Positions 52,986 to 62,133 of a DNA stretch of 64,000 nt are shown in pieces. Position numbers and translations under genes: made by a program. This DNA comes from Adhaeribacter_A terreus. GTDB lineage: Bacteria > Bacteroidota > Bacteroidia > Cytophagales > Hymenobacteraceae. The stretch spans positions 248,001-312,000 of the forward strand of contig NZ_JBHSKT010000001.1 in the NCBI RefSeq assembly GCF_042657365.1. Direction: 5' to 3'. How positions within the stretch are numbered: position 1 is the stretch's first letter; every line of letters begins with the position of its first letter. Below the pieces are notes generated by a model. That model ran no database searches, had not been told where the DNA came from, and saw only the letters and a program-made list of their open reading frames with translations.

Positions 52986-53609
52986 TTAGCTCACTTTAAT
53001 CGAGTTCATTACCTCGTTCGCAGCTTTTTGCCATTTGTCTTTCCAGATAGCTGGCGCGTTAAACGAGAATACCATCACTTTGCCGGCTTTTATGTAATAC
53101 TGAATAATGGTGTATTTTTTTACCGGCGCTTTGTTGCTGTTCGGGTTTTCGTCTTTCAGTGTAGAAACGAACTCAAATACGATCATCTGCTTTTTGTCGA
53201 TGGTTTTAACTTCGTCACGGATGAACTGTACTTCGGAAAAAGTACGCATGATCGAGGCTTTGTAAATGTCTTTCACCAACGGCAGATCTCTGGCAATAAA
53301 CGTGGTTGGTTTCTCCGAAACGCTGAAATCTACCTGTCCGTTCGGGCTGCTGTAAACGCCAAGCGGTTTGCGCGCCGCCGGATATTTTACCGCAATTCCT
53401 TCGTCGGGCATCGCCGTGAAATCTTCGGGCAGGGCTACGGTAACGCGTTTGGCAATGGTTACTTTTTTAAGTTTGATCGGTGCGTCGGAATTGTAATTGC
53501 GGTTAGCTGGCGCAGTTACTTTGTTTTTACTGCCATAGCTGCTGCTTTGCGCAAAACTGGTACTGGTAAACAGGCAAAAAGATAATAGAACAAAAAAAGC
53601 GTTTTTCAT
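52986..53609 (-). CDS. Secreted protein of unknown function
   Basis: 207 residues. A signal peptide ends STSFA and is followed by QSSSYGSKNK. After a Ser/Asn-rich linker, residues about 45-207 form one compact domain with alternating strands (KKVTIAKRVTVALPEDFTAM, DEVKTIDKKQMIVFEFVSTL, YTIIQYYIKAGKVMVFSFNAP) and a terminal helix (KWQKAANEVMNSIKVS). This pattern resembles PsbP/DUF-type lipid- or ligand-binding folds, but no family is recognised with confidence. Downstream is the ClC gene on the same strand (65-bp gap). Confidence 0.82.
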   Translation of the reverse strand: MKNAFFVLLSFCLFTSTSFAQSSSYGSKNKVTAPANRNYNSDAPIKLKKVTIAKRVTVALPEDFTAMPDEGIAVKYPAARKPLGVYSSPNGQVDFSVSEKPTTFIARDLPLVKDIYKASIMRTFSEVQFIRDEVKTIDKKQMIVFEFVSTLKDENPNSNKAPVKKYTIIQYYIKAGKVMVFSFNAPAIWKDKWQKAANEVMNSIKVS

Positions 53610-54347
53610 TTCTGATCGATAATTGAAGCGGCAAGTTAGCCAAGAAACGTGGGTTTTTAAATTTTAGCGTTTCATTCATGACAAATTTGCTGCCAATTGT
53701 AGTTCAGTTTAATTGAGATTTGTGGGTTTTTAGGGTGAAAAGCATAGCGTTTTTCTATCGTCATCCCGACGATAGGAGAGATCTCATCAAGCTGGTAGAT
53801 TTGTTTGTTATTGAGTTTTTCACTTGAAAATGATACCGTTTTCATAGCCAACTTCTTTACTGATTTTAACTTTTAACTTTCATCGGCAATTTTCGCCCTC
53901 TTCTGCCGGGCGGGCAGCGTTTCTGCGTTCGCGGCTGCAACCTTACCTAGCCGCATTGCGGCTTTCCTGGCGGAACCGGTAAGCTTGGAGGCCGCTCTCA
54001 CAGAAACTGGTGTCATTCGCCTTCGTCGTCAGCTTCTTTTTAGTTTAGCTTTCTCGGGTAACGTGATTTTCAACAGACGCTGCGCTGGCGATAGCGTTAA
54101 ATTATAGTAAAGAAAAGCTCCCCTCCTTTTCAAGGAGGGGCAGTTAAATTCATTAATCTGACAAATCCCAATTCAGACAATATTCATTGCCGTCTGCTTT
54201 AGCAGACGGTCTTCAAGCTCGCCGCCTTACAAAGGAGGGGTTGCGGTTGGTTGTCTACTTTATTAGATCTAAGTGCAATTTTTCTGGAATTCTGAAACCG
54301 CAAATCAAAAAAAAACCTCCCCTGATTCAGGGGAGGGTTGGGTGGGG
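53610..54347. repeat. 738-bp gene-free region: copy 2 of the long intergenic repeat plus short repeats
   Basis: Reverse 30-bp copies at 53724-53754 and 53814-53842, then the long repeat from about 53768 to 54182, which aligns with 43690-44120 throughout (shared CTGCGTTCGCG, CGGAGGCCG-like and CCCCTCCTTTTCAAGGAGGGG-type landmarks). Further G/C palindromes lie at 54120-54140 and 54317-54349. No gene seen. Confidence 0.75.
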
Positions 54348-57300
54348 TCAAACTTTGGTAACCGATTTCAGGTTGTCGTCTGGGGTGCGGTCTATGAGTT
54401 TGTTGTATGGGTCGATGCCGGCTTTGCTTGGTTTTTCTTTTACGAATATCTCGAGCTTATTCTGGCCGGTTTTCATGCGTTTTTTCTCAAAATAAACCGG
54501 AACATCTTTGCCTTTCGTAGCGCCTTTTTCCTTTTTGTAGGTGAAGACCGCCACATCTATGTAATCATTCATTTTGGCTTCTTTTTCGTTACCCAGGCTG
54601 TCGGCGTAGAATTTTTTGGCTTCCAGGTTCAGGGTTACTTTGTAGCGGCCGTCTTTCAGTTGCGTGTAAGTCAGCTCTTTGGCTTTGTTTTCGTAAAGCG
54701 TAATGTTCTCGAACATATCTTTTACCAGGTATTGCAGCGAATCTGGCGTGGCTTTTTTAATATAGCTTACAAACTCAAGCGAAGTTGTATAAGGCGCTTC
54801 CTGGAATTTTACTTTGTTCAGGTATTCTTTTATCGCGCCGTTCAGTTTGTCTTCGCCTAAATAATCGGCCAGGGCATACATCACCACGCTGCCTTTGTTG
54901 TAGTGAATGTATTGCTGGTTCTCTACTTTATAAAGCGGCAATTCCTTTTTGTCTTCCATGGAGCGGCCGCCTAAATAATCGTCCATTTCGTACTTCAGGA
55001 ATTTTTTCATGCGGTCGGCGCCGTAGTTTTTTTTCATAACCATTAAAGCCGAATACTGGCTCATGGTTTCCGAAAGCAACGTTCCGCCCTGCACATCGGC
55101 GCCAATAACCTGGTGCGCCCACCACTGGTGCGCAACTTCGTGCGCTGTTACATAAAACGGATAATCTACGTCTTCTTCGTCTTCATCATCCACATCGGCA
55201 ATAAAACCAATGCTTTCGGAAAACGGAATGGTGTTCGGGAAAGATTGCGCAAAGCTGGCATAACCCGGAAACTCCAGAATACGAACCTGGCGGTGCTGAT
55301 ACGGGCCGAAGTTTTTGGTATAATAATCCAGCGAAGCTTTCACGCCTTTCATCATTCTATCCAGGTTGTATTCGTGGCCTTTGTGGTAGTAAATTTCCAG
55401 TGCTACATCGTTCCATTTGTCTTTCTTCACCTGGTAATCGGCGCTCAGGAAAGAATAGAAATTCAGGATCTTCGAATCCATTTTGTAATGGAAATAACGG
55501 CGGCCGTTTTGCTGCCATTCTTTCTGCAGATAACCCGGCGCAATGGCGATCTGGTTCGGAACGGTACTTACCGTGGCTTCAAAAGCGATCCAGTCGGCAT
55601 CGGAAGAAATGTAGGTGTTGCCATAAGCAGTGGTGTCGTAAACCGAAGCCATGCGTTCTTTGGCCGGCAGCCCGTACTTCTTACGGGTGCTTTCGTCATA
55701 TATTTCGGCGCTACGGTTGTAACCAATGCTTGGCAGATACTCGCTGTTGAAGAAAGTGCCGTTGTAAACAATATTGGTGTTGGAGCCGCTGTTTTTAAAG
55801 CCTTTGGTATCGTATTTCAGATCCATTAAAAGCTGAACCGAATCGCCGGGTTGCAGCGCATGGCTCAGGCGGTAAATGTAATAACCGGCATTTTTATCGC
55901 GGAGCACATTTTTATACGAACGGCTTAAGCCCAGCTGCCGGATATCCAGATCGTCGGAGGTGTTCACATGAATAGAATCTATGGCAACGTTCGTTTTGTT
56001 TTTCAGCCAGAAATGACCTTTTACCAGGAAAGCGCGTTCGTTCGGGAAAATATCCACGTTCAGTTTGGAAGCAACGATGCGCGGTTGCGGAATGCCGTCG
56101 TATTTCTTGTAAGTCTGTTCGTAAGTAGCTTGTTCCTGTTCAGATTCCTTGCTTGTGGTGTATTCGTTTAATACGTTAGTGTTATAAAAAATAAAACCGC
56201 CGGAAGTAAGGAAAACCAGCAAAGCAACTGCGGCTACAAAACCAGTAGAACGGGTCAGGTTCAGGCGAGCGACTTTTAAGCGCCATTTCAATAGCGTTTC
56301 GGTGCCACGCACCCACAACAAATTGGCAATTAAAGCGAGCAGCACCGCAAAAGCGCCCCAGTAGATCTTAAATAAAATGAAAGGGCCAATGAAATGTCCG
56401 TAACTGTTCATGGCTGAATAACGCACGCCCGGATCGGAACTGAAAGAAAGCAGATTATGCTCCAAGCCCATTTGCCCCTGAAACAAGGTGAACATATAAT
56501 ACGCTACCACCACAAAATGGCCCAGGTATTTATTATTCACCACCACCTGCACCAGCATGGCCAGCACGCAAAGCATAAACAGATCGATGAGTTGTAAACC
56601 GAAAAGGCCTTTCAGGTAAAGCATCGGATCGAGTTCGAAATAGCCTTTAGCCAGCTGAATGATCATGCCGCAAACCATAACCAATGCCAGCAAAACCACC
56701 TGAATAAGCATTAAAGCCGAAAGTTTGGAAGCAAAAGGTACCCAGTTTGGAATCGGCAAAGCATCGTAGATCTGGTTCATGCGGGTATCGCGTTCGCGCC
56801 AAACCAGTTCGCCGGAATAGTAAATGATAATGATGAGCAGGAACAAATAAAAGGAACTTGTTAGCACCATAATAACCTGCGACGTTACCGGGAAAGTAGT
56901 GGTATCGTACATTTTACCGATCTGCGTGCCCGAAACGAACAGAAAAACCATGCCCGCAAAAGCAATAGCAATGAAATAGACGTTCTTCACAATACCCAGG
57001 AATTCCAGTTTCAGCAGACGCCAGTATTGGTTTAAGCTTTGGCTTTTGGTGTAAGTAGGATTCACTTCCGGCAGTAAAAAACGGGTAGAAGCGGAAACGT
57101 TGCTTTTTTCGCCGGTTGGTTTGCTGTTAGCTTTACCTTCGGAAGCAAAGAATGAGAAACTGAAACGGAAATAGCAGCCCGCCAGAATTGCCAAACCAAC
57201 GCCCAGCCAGATCAAACGATTTAGAAGAATTTCAGTGTTCAGCGGTAAAAGGCGGTTATTTTGGTCGGCTACGGTCCAGTATTTGGTAGTAAATTCCATG

Positions 57301-57959
57301 GCGGCATTGCCCATTGGGTCGAGCAAGGTTACCAGAAATTCATTGTCCAGATCGCTGGTTAAAGACTTTGAAACGCCGTACAAAACCAGGAATAAAATGC
57401 TGCCGATATAGGTAGAAAGTACGTTGCGCGTAAGGGTGGCCAAAGTGAAAAAGATCGCTCCAATAAAGAGCATGTTCGGCCAGATTATAAGCAGGTAAGG
57501 CTGCACGTATGCCATAATATTAAACGGTCCGAATTTTTCAGCCTGCAGCCAAGGCCAAGGCAGTTCGCCGAACATTAAACCCAGCGCAATGCCCGAAAAA
57601 ACCAGCATGGTAATTAAAAAAGAACCCAGGAAACGGGCGCCTAAATATTCCCATTTATTAATGGGCGTGGTGTAAAATAACGCGTGGGTGCGGTGCTCGA
57701 AATCGCGGTAAATGGCGTTGCCCATAATGGCGGAAATAATGAGCACCCCAAAATAACTGATGCCACTGATTACGCCTGCCAAAGCTGCCGGAGAATTTAC
57801 AAACACTTTGCCACCCGCCGAAGCCGTAACGTTTTGAAAAGCGCCGCCCATGATATTCATGAACAGAAAACCGATGGCAAAAAGCAGCGCAAAATAAATA
57901 TAAGTAGCCGGCCGCCGCAGGCGGTACTTCAGCTCGAAAAGGAATATTTCTGAAAACAT
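54348..57959 (-). CDS. ABC-2 permease fused to M1-family aminopeptidase-like domain
   Basis: 1203 residues. The first 590 or so hold two ABC-2-type membrane units (FELKYRLRRPATYIYFALLF; a second set begins near 315) with about 12 hydrophobic segments. After a last membrane helix near 600, residues about 640-1170 form an M1 peptidase fold with HEVAH at 940-944 and the third zinc ligand in LLSETMSQ (Glu964; spacing of 19 rather than the usual 18). The exopeptidase GAMEN motif is missing; the corresponding region reads GYASFA. The peptidase may therefore have altered specificity or be an endopeptidase. The ATPase gene lies 249 bp upstream on the same strand and should power the permease. Substrate unknown. 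Confidence 0.9.
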   Translation of the reverse strand: MFSEIFLFELKYRLRRPATYIYFALLFAIGFLFMNIMGGAFQNVTASAGGKVFVNSPAALAGVISGISYFGVLIISAIMGNAIYRDFEHRTHALFYTTPINKWEYLGARFLGSFLITMLVFSGIALGLMFGELPWPWLQAEKFGPFNIMAYVQPYLLIIWPNMLFIGAIFFTLATLTRNVLSTYIGSILFLVLYGVSKSLTSDLDNEFLVTLLDPMGNAAMEFTTKYWTVADQNNRLLPLNTEILLNRLIWLGVGLAILAGCYFRFSFSFFASEGKANSKPTGEKSNVSASTRFLLPEVNPTYTKSQSLNQYWRLLKLEFLGIVKNVYFIAIAFAGMVFLFVSGTQIGKMYDTTTFPVTSQVIMVLTSSFYLFLLIIIIYYSGELVWRERDTRMNQIYDALPIPNWVPFASKLSALMLIQVVLLALVMVCGMIIQLAKGYFELDPMLYLKGLFGLQLIDLFMLCVLAMLVQVVVNNKYLGHFVVVAYYMFTLFQGQMGLEHNLLSFSSDPGVRYSAMNSYGHFIGPFILFKIYWGAFAVLLALIANLLWVRGTETLLKWRLKVARLNLTRSTGFVAAVALLVFLTSGGFIFYNTNVLNEYTTSKESEQEQATYEQTYKKYDGIPQPRIVASKLNVDIFPNERAFLVKGHFWLKNKTNVAIDSIHVNTSDDLDIRQLGLSRSYKNVLRDKNAGYYIYRLSHALQPGDSVQLLMDLKYDTKGFKNSGSNTNIVYNGTFFNSEYLPSIGYNRSAEIYDESTRKKYGLPAKERMASVYDTTAYGNTYISSDADWIAFEATVSTVPNQIAIAPGYLQKEWQQNGRRYFHYKMDSKILNFYSFLSADYQVKKDKWNDVALEIYYHKGHEYNLDRMMKGVKASLDYYTKNFGPYQHRQVRILEFPGYASFAQSFPNTIPFSESIGFIADVDDEDEEDVDYPFYVTAHEVAHQWWAHQVIGADVQGGTLLSETMSQYSALMVMKKNYGADRMKKFLKYEMDDYLGGRSMEDKKELPLYKVENQQYIHYNKGSVVMYALADYLGEDKLNGAIKEYLNKVKFQEAPYTTSLEFVSYIKKATPDSLQYLVKDMFENITLYENKAKELTYTQLKDGRYKVTLNLEAKKFYADSLGNEKEAKMNDYIDVAVFTYKKEKGATKGKDVPVYFEKKRMKTGQNKLEIFVKEKPSKAGIDPYNKLIDRTPDDNLKSVTKV

Positions 57960-57996
57960 CTTATTTATAGTTAAGAGTTATGAGTTAAAAGTTATG

Positions 57997-58200
57997 AGTT
58001 TTTGGGTCGGTTTTGATACCGTTTTGTGATCAGGTCCCCCTTTGGAGGGGGTAGGGGGAGGATTTTTACGTTATGACTCTCCCCCTTGAGGGGAGTTGGT
58101 GGGGTGTTTTTCCGTTTGTGATTTACACTGCTCTTACTCCCTCAAGGGGGAGGATTTTTCAATAATGTGGTCATCCCCTAACCCCTCCAAAGGGGGACAG
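57997..58200. repeat. 30-bp repeat copy plus G/C-rich palindromic repeats
   Basis: A reverse copy at 57997-58025 (AGTTTTTGGGTCGG, then TTTTGATACCGTTTTG). At 58035-58200 are four CCCCCTTTGGAGGGGG-like palindromes in alternating orientation, of a kind common between Bacteroidota genes. They separate the ATPase gene from the permease-peptidase gene. Confidence 0.65.
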
Positions 58201-58208
58201 CAAATAAA

Positions 58209-59120
58209 TTAACTCATCGCTTTCAGAACTTCGCTTACGGCCGGGGCGGCCTGCGCTTTGGTAATCTGCGTAAAATATACATCTTCCAGATCCGGGCGCA
58301 CGGCTTCGAAAGTATAATCGGGCCGGGTTTCGGAATAAATGTGAATGAGGGTTTTGCCGGCAAAAAGGCGCGAAGAAATTACGTTGTATTGCAACTGGTA
58401 TTCCATCAGTTCTTCCTTGCCGATCATTTTTTTCCAGATCTTGTTGTTCAGATCATCTATTACGCGCAGCGGATCGCCGGTCAATAAAACTTCGCCTTTA
58501 TTAATAATAGCCATCTGGCGGCATAGATCGCTTACATCCGACACAATGTGGGTGGAAAGAATTACCACGCGGTCTTCGCCGATCTCGCAAAGTAAATTAT
58601 GGAAACGGTTGCGTTCGGCAGGGTCGAGGCCGGCGGTCGGTTCATCTACAATAATAATTTTCGGGTTACCTAAAAGCGCCTGCGCAATACCAAAACGCTG
58701 TTTCATACCGCCGGAATAGCCGCCTAAGTTTTTCTTCCGAACCTCGTATAAATTGGTTTGCTGGAGCAAAGCGGCCACCACCGCCTGGCGTTCTTTTTTA
58801 TTGTGTAACCCTTTCAACACGGCCATGTGGTCCAGCAGATCTTCGGCCGTAACTTTCGGATAAACACCAAATTCCTGCGGCAGATAACCCAAAACCTTCC
58901 GCACTTCTTCTTTCTGGTTCAGCACGTCTAGATCGCCTAATGCAATGCTGCCGCTGTCGGCTTCCTGCAAGGTAGCAATGGTGCGCATGAGCGAAGATTT
59001 TCCGGCACCGTTCGGGCCGAGCAAGCCAAACATGCCCGTTGGGATGGTGAGGTTTACATTTTTGAGCGCCTGCGTGCCGTTGGCGTAGGTCTTAGAAAGG
59101 TTGCGTATAACTAATTCCAT
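58209..59120 (-). CDS. ABC transporter ATP-binding protein
   Basis: 303 residues. Walker A GLLGPNGAGKSSLM (33-46), Q-loop YLPQEFGVYP, signature YSGGMKQRFGIAQALL, Walker B IIIVDEPTAGLDP and switch-His STHI. The C-terminal 80 residues are a variable extension typical of ABC-2 exporter ATPases. It is the probable partner of the ABC-2/M1 fusion encoded next on the same strand. A reverse repeat copy (59133-59163) lies just upstream of its start. Confidence 0.95.
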   Translation of the reverse strand: MELVIRNLSKTYANGTQALKNVNLTIPTGMFGLLGPNGAGKSSLMRTIATLQEADSGSIALGDLDVLNQKEEVRKVLGYLPQEFGVYPKVTAEDLLDHMAVLKGLHNKKERQAVVAALLQQTNLYEVRKKNLGGYSGGMKQRFGIAQALLGNPKIIIVDEPTAGLDPAERNRFHNLLCEIGEDRVVILSTHIVSDVSDLCRQMAIINKGEVLLTGDPLRVIDDLNNKIWKKMIGKEELMEYQLQYNVISSRLFAGKTLIHIYSETRPDYTFEAVRPDLEDVYFTQITKAQAAPAVSEVLKAMS

Positions 59121-59563
59121 TGTTGAAAGGGTAGGGTTTTAGGTTGAAAAACGATAGCGTTTCTGAGATGATGCTCAAAAAGCATAAACAGTTGCCTTGC
59201 CTTTCAGGAAAATTTAATAACCGGAAAGTTTTGAGGCTTAGAAATATAAACAGATTTTTTGGGATGTGCGCTAAGCGGGAAGTGGTTTTTTGTTAATGAC
59301 TTGTTTTAAAAGTTAAAACGGTAGGATAATGGCAGTAAAAAGTGAGGCTTCCGTAATTCCGGGTCGAGCCTGAATTTTAAGATTATTCCGGCTGATTTTT
59401 ATTGCAACAAACTGTAACTCCTTCAAATGCAAAATTTAAAAACTGTTATTTTTAGTAAGCCGCTCTTTTACAGTTGTAAGCAGTTTTGCTAAAAAAACCA
59501 CATCTTAATTCGGTTATAAATCAGTAACTTTGCACTTTCATTTTTTTTAATAGTATTTAACTG
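59121..59563. other. 443-bp divergent intergenic region
   Basis: Between the divergent ATPase and rlmI-like genes. It holds a reverse repeat copy at 59133-59163, a forward copy at 59315-59343 and the -7 box TAACTTTG at 59525-59532 for the rlmI-like gene (predicted leader about 26 nt). Otherwise AT-rich and non-coding. Confidence 0.65.
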
Positions 59564-60754
59564 ATGAGTAATATTCCGCACATAATTTTAGCCAAAGGCA
59601 AGGAACATTCTTTACTGCGGTTTCACCCCTGGGTGTTTTCGGGCGCCGTTAAGAAAAAAGCCGATGGGCTGCAGGATGGCGATGTGGTAGAAGTTTATTC
59701 GGCGCAGAATGAATTTCTGGGCACCGGCCATTACCAGCACGGTGGTTCTATTGTGGTGCGGGTTTTTTCTTTCGAACCGGTAGAAGTAAACCTGGCTTTC
59801 TGGGAATATAAAATTGGACAAGCATATAAATTCCGGACAACGTTAGGTTTAACGAATAGCAGCAAAACCAATGTTTACCGCCTGGTTTTTGCCGAAGGCG
59901 ATGGTTTGCCGGGTTTAGTAATTGATGTTTACAATGGAACGGCGGTTTTGCAGGCGCACACCATTGGCATGTACCGCGCCCGCCACGAAATTGCGCAAGC
60001 CATTATGAATGTGCTGGGCGATAATGTAAAAGCCGTTTACGATAAAAGTGCCGAATCGCTATCTCAGAAAGCCCCGGCCGATGCCGTGAATGGTTACCTG
60101 CTGGGCGATAACGGTGCCGAAACGATCGTAGATGAAAACGGCAACCAGTTTTATGTGGATTGGGTGAACGGTCAGAAAACCGGCTTTTTTGTAGATCAGC
60201 GCGAAAACCGCGAACTGGTAGCGCGTTATTCTGCGGGTAAAAAAGTGCTGAACACGTTTTGCTATACCGGTGGTTTTTCGGTTTATGCTTTGAACGCCGG
60301 CGCCGAGCTGGTGCATTCCGTAGATTCGAGCAAGCGCGCCATAGAACTGACCAACCGCAATGCCGAACTTTCCGGCCACGCCGATAAACACGAAGCATTT
60401 GCGGTAGATACCTTCGATTTTCTGAAACGCCCGCTGGAAGAATATGACGTGGTAATTCTGGACCCGCCGGCTTTTGCCAAACATCTGAGCGCGCGCCACA
60501 ACGCCGTAATGGGTTACAAACGCCTGAACGCCGAAGCCTTGAAGAAAATGAAATCGGGCAGTATTCTGTTCACGTTTTCGTGCTCACAGGTAGTAGATAA
60601 ATATCTGTTCGAAAACACACTGATGGCTGCTGCCATTGAAGCCGGTCGTAGCATAAAAATCATGCATCAGCTTTCGCAGCCCGCCGACCACCCGATCAGC
60701 ATTTTCTGCCCGGAAGGCGAGTACCTGAAAGGTCTGGTGTTGTATGTGGAATAA
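59564..60754 (+). CDS. Class I SAM-dependent rRNA methyltransferase, RlmI-like
   Basis: 396 residues. N-terminal PUA domain (IILAKGKEHSLLRFHPWVFSGAV, about 5-75), a linker, then a Rossmann methyltransferase with VDQRENRELVARYSAGKKVLNTFCYTGGFSVYAL (SAM-binding, about 208-245), motif IV LDPPAFAK (305-312) and the catalytic Cys region FSCSQVV. RlmI makes m5C1962 in 23S rRNA; this protein matches its layout and length. RlmK/L-like specificity is a lesser alternative. Confidence 0.92.
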   Translation: MSNIPHIILAKGKEHSLLRFHPWVFSGAVKKKADGLQDGDVVEVYSAQNEFLGTGHYQHGGSIVVRVFSFEPVEVNLAFWEYKIGQAYKFRTTLGLTNSSKTNVYRLVFAEGDGLPGLVIDVYNGTAVLQAHTIGMYRARHEIAQAIMNVLGDNVKAVYDKSAESLSQKAPADAVNGYLLGDNGAETIVDENGNQFYVDWVNGQKTGFFVDQRENRELVARYSAGKKVLNTFCYTGGFSVYALNAGAELVHSVDSSKRAIELTNRNAELSGHADKHEAFAVDTFDFLKRPLEEYDVVILDPPAFAKHLSARHNAVMGYKRLNAEALKKMKSGSILFTFSCSQVVDKYLFENTLMAAAIEAGRSIKIMHQLSQPADHPISIFCPEGEYLKGLVLYVE

Positions 60755-60792
60755 CAGAATTGCTGATTGAGTTTGGAAAACATCAACAATTT

Positions 60793-60949
60793 GTCACCCT
60801 GAGCGCGAGCGAAGGACCACGTTGTCGGAAAGCTGAAACACTTACTTCCTGAATCTATTTCAACCCTAAAGTACAACACCTTTTTACTTCTTTGTTTTTT
60901 AATTTTCTGCAAATAGCCGACGAGGTCCTTCGCTCGCGCTCAGGATGAC
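60793..60949. repeat. 26-bp near-perfect inverted repeat pair
   Basis: 60793-60818 (beginning GTCACCCTGAGCGCG) and 60924-60949 are reverse complements with one mismatch, 105 bp apart. A related single copy is at 43606-43631 and a shorter variant near 53759. This CCTGAGCG..GAAGGACC word is common in Bacteroidota intergenic DNA. Confidence 0.75.
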
Positions 60950-60981
60950 AGAAAAAAGAAAACAATTACCAATCAATAATA

Positions 60982-61017
60982 AAAAAAGCATCCCGTATTG
61001 CTACAGGATGCTTTTTT
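60982..61017. terminator. Bidirectional terminator
   Basis: AAAAAAGCATCC and GGATGCTTTTTT pair perfectly over a 12-nt loop, with T-runs on both strands. It serves the acidic protein gene (minus) and possibly rlmI (plus). Confidence 0.88.
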
Positions 61018-61051
61018 GTTTTCGAGGAAAGTTCTTCTCCCGATCCGGATC

Positions 61052-61330
61052 TTAGAATTCGTCGTCGTCGTCAACATTTGAGAATTCATCGTCTTCATCC
61101 AGATCATCGAAATCGTCGTCCAGATCAAGGTCCAGGTCGTCGGCGTCTTTGAAGTCATCTCCCTCGTAGTCATCGTCTACCAGCAATTCTTCTTCAAAAT
61201 CATCTTCTTCTACGTCGTCGATATCATCATCATCGTCGCCGCCCGGCATAGCTTTGAGTACCGGGTAATTCATCATCACAATGTGATTGTTAGGAGCGAA
61301 CGGGTTCGTTAAGCTGGTGTTGGTGTACAT
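61052..61330 (-). CDS. Highly acidic small protein, unknown function
   Basis: 92 residues. The first 31 (MYTNTSLTNPFAPNNHIVMM on to GGDD) are neutral; from residue 31 nearly every second residue is Asp or Glu, with runs such as DDDDDIDDVEEDD and no lysine-rich partner segment. No signal peptide. A dedicated terminator follows it by 34 bp, and the ordered N-terminus (YPVLKAMPGG) supports a real gene. It may be a metal, basic-protein or nucleic-acid-mimic binder; this is unsupported beyond composition. Confidence 0.7.
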   Translation of the reverse strand: MYTNTSLTNPFAPNNHIVMMNYPVLKAMPGGDDDDDIDDVEEDDFEEELLVDDDYEGDDFKDADDLDLDLDDDFDDLDEDDEFSNVDDDDEF

Positions 61331-61574
61331 AATCTTCAGTTGAAAAATATGGGTTTGTTCTGTGTGTTTTCTGTCTGCAAAAATAGTAAGTTGAACTTAC
61401 AAAAAAACTGCTGTAAGCCGCCGGAGCACGATTTTTAAAGTAAATACGCAAATAAATTTCAAAGTGCTGCGCAGCCATAAAAAAAAATAATTCTGATGCA
61501 AGAAGCAGCGCTAACACTTAAAGGCACATAAACTGAAATTCCGGAAATTAGTTCCCGGTTACCGCCGAATGGTT

Positions 61575-61605
61575 ACTTTTTAAGGCTGAACGGCTACCGT
61601 TTTTT
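61575..61605. repeat. Dispersed 30-bp intergenic repeat, reverse copy
   Basis: ACTTTTTAAGGCTG, then AACGGCTACCGTTTTTT. The stop codon of the HEAT-like gene (TAG at 61596-61594) is part of the core. Confidence 0.75.
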
Positions 61606-62112
61606 AGTGGCGTTGAATGCTTTCAGCAAAATGCGTGCACGGGCCCGTATAGCAGGACTTTCGTGTTCCAGCGATGCCTGTAAAATTTCTTTCACTTCAG
61701 ATTGTAACCAGTCGTGCTGCTTCGCTAAAACGGCCAGCGTTTGCAGGCAATTTATCTTCACGAATTTATGCGGAATGGTATCGAGCCAGTTAAAAAGGGT
61801 ATTTACGGCTAAGGCCAGATCATCTTCTTCCAGATTTAAATGCCCGAGTAACAGCGCCACCTGCCAGATTATTTCAGTTTCCTTTCTTTCCAGTGCGGCC
61901 AGTATTTCCATTCTGAAAGGCTTCAACATTTCCGGGTTCCGGCGGGCTGCTTTCTCCACGGCATTTCCCATGCGCAGCCGTACCCGCGCGTTTGGGTTGT
62001 GCAGCATTTCCCGGAACATGAGCGAAAAAGATTCCGGGTTTTGCTGCAGAAAGTTTTGGAGCTCGCCTACAGTTCCGGTATAATCAGAAAGGTTTTGTAA
62101 AGCAGTTTTCAT
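61594..62112 (-). CDS. HEAT/ARM-type helical repeat protein
   Basis: 172 residues from the ATG at 62112. A TTG at 62136 is rejected: it lies in a repeat copy and inside the upstream gene's stop region. The whole protein is alpha-helical with HEAT-like pairs (FREMLHNPNARVRLRMGNAV, LAALERKETEIIWQVALLLG, LEHESPAIRARARILLKAF), suggesting a protein-binding scaffold. The stop codon is supplied by a repeat core. It follows the SUMF1-like gene by 10 bp and is probably cotranscribed with it. Confidence 0.82.
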   Translation of the reverse strand: MKTALQNLSDYTGTVGELQNFLQQNPESFSLMFREMLHNPNARVRLRMGNAVEKAARRNPEMLKPFRMEILAALERKETEIIWQVALLLGHLNLEEDDLALAVNTLFNWLDTIPHKFVKINCLQTLAVLAKQHDWLQSEVKEILQASLEHESPAIRARARILLKAFNATKKR

Positions 62113-62133
62113 GAAAAAAAGGCTATCGTTTTT
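62104..62133. repeat. Dispersed 30-bp repeat between SUMF1-like and HEAT genes
   Basis: AGTTTTCATG, then AAAAAAAGGCTATCGTTTTT. It includes the HEAT start codon and the SUMF1-like stop codon (TAG at 62125-62123). Confidence 0.7.
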
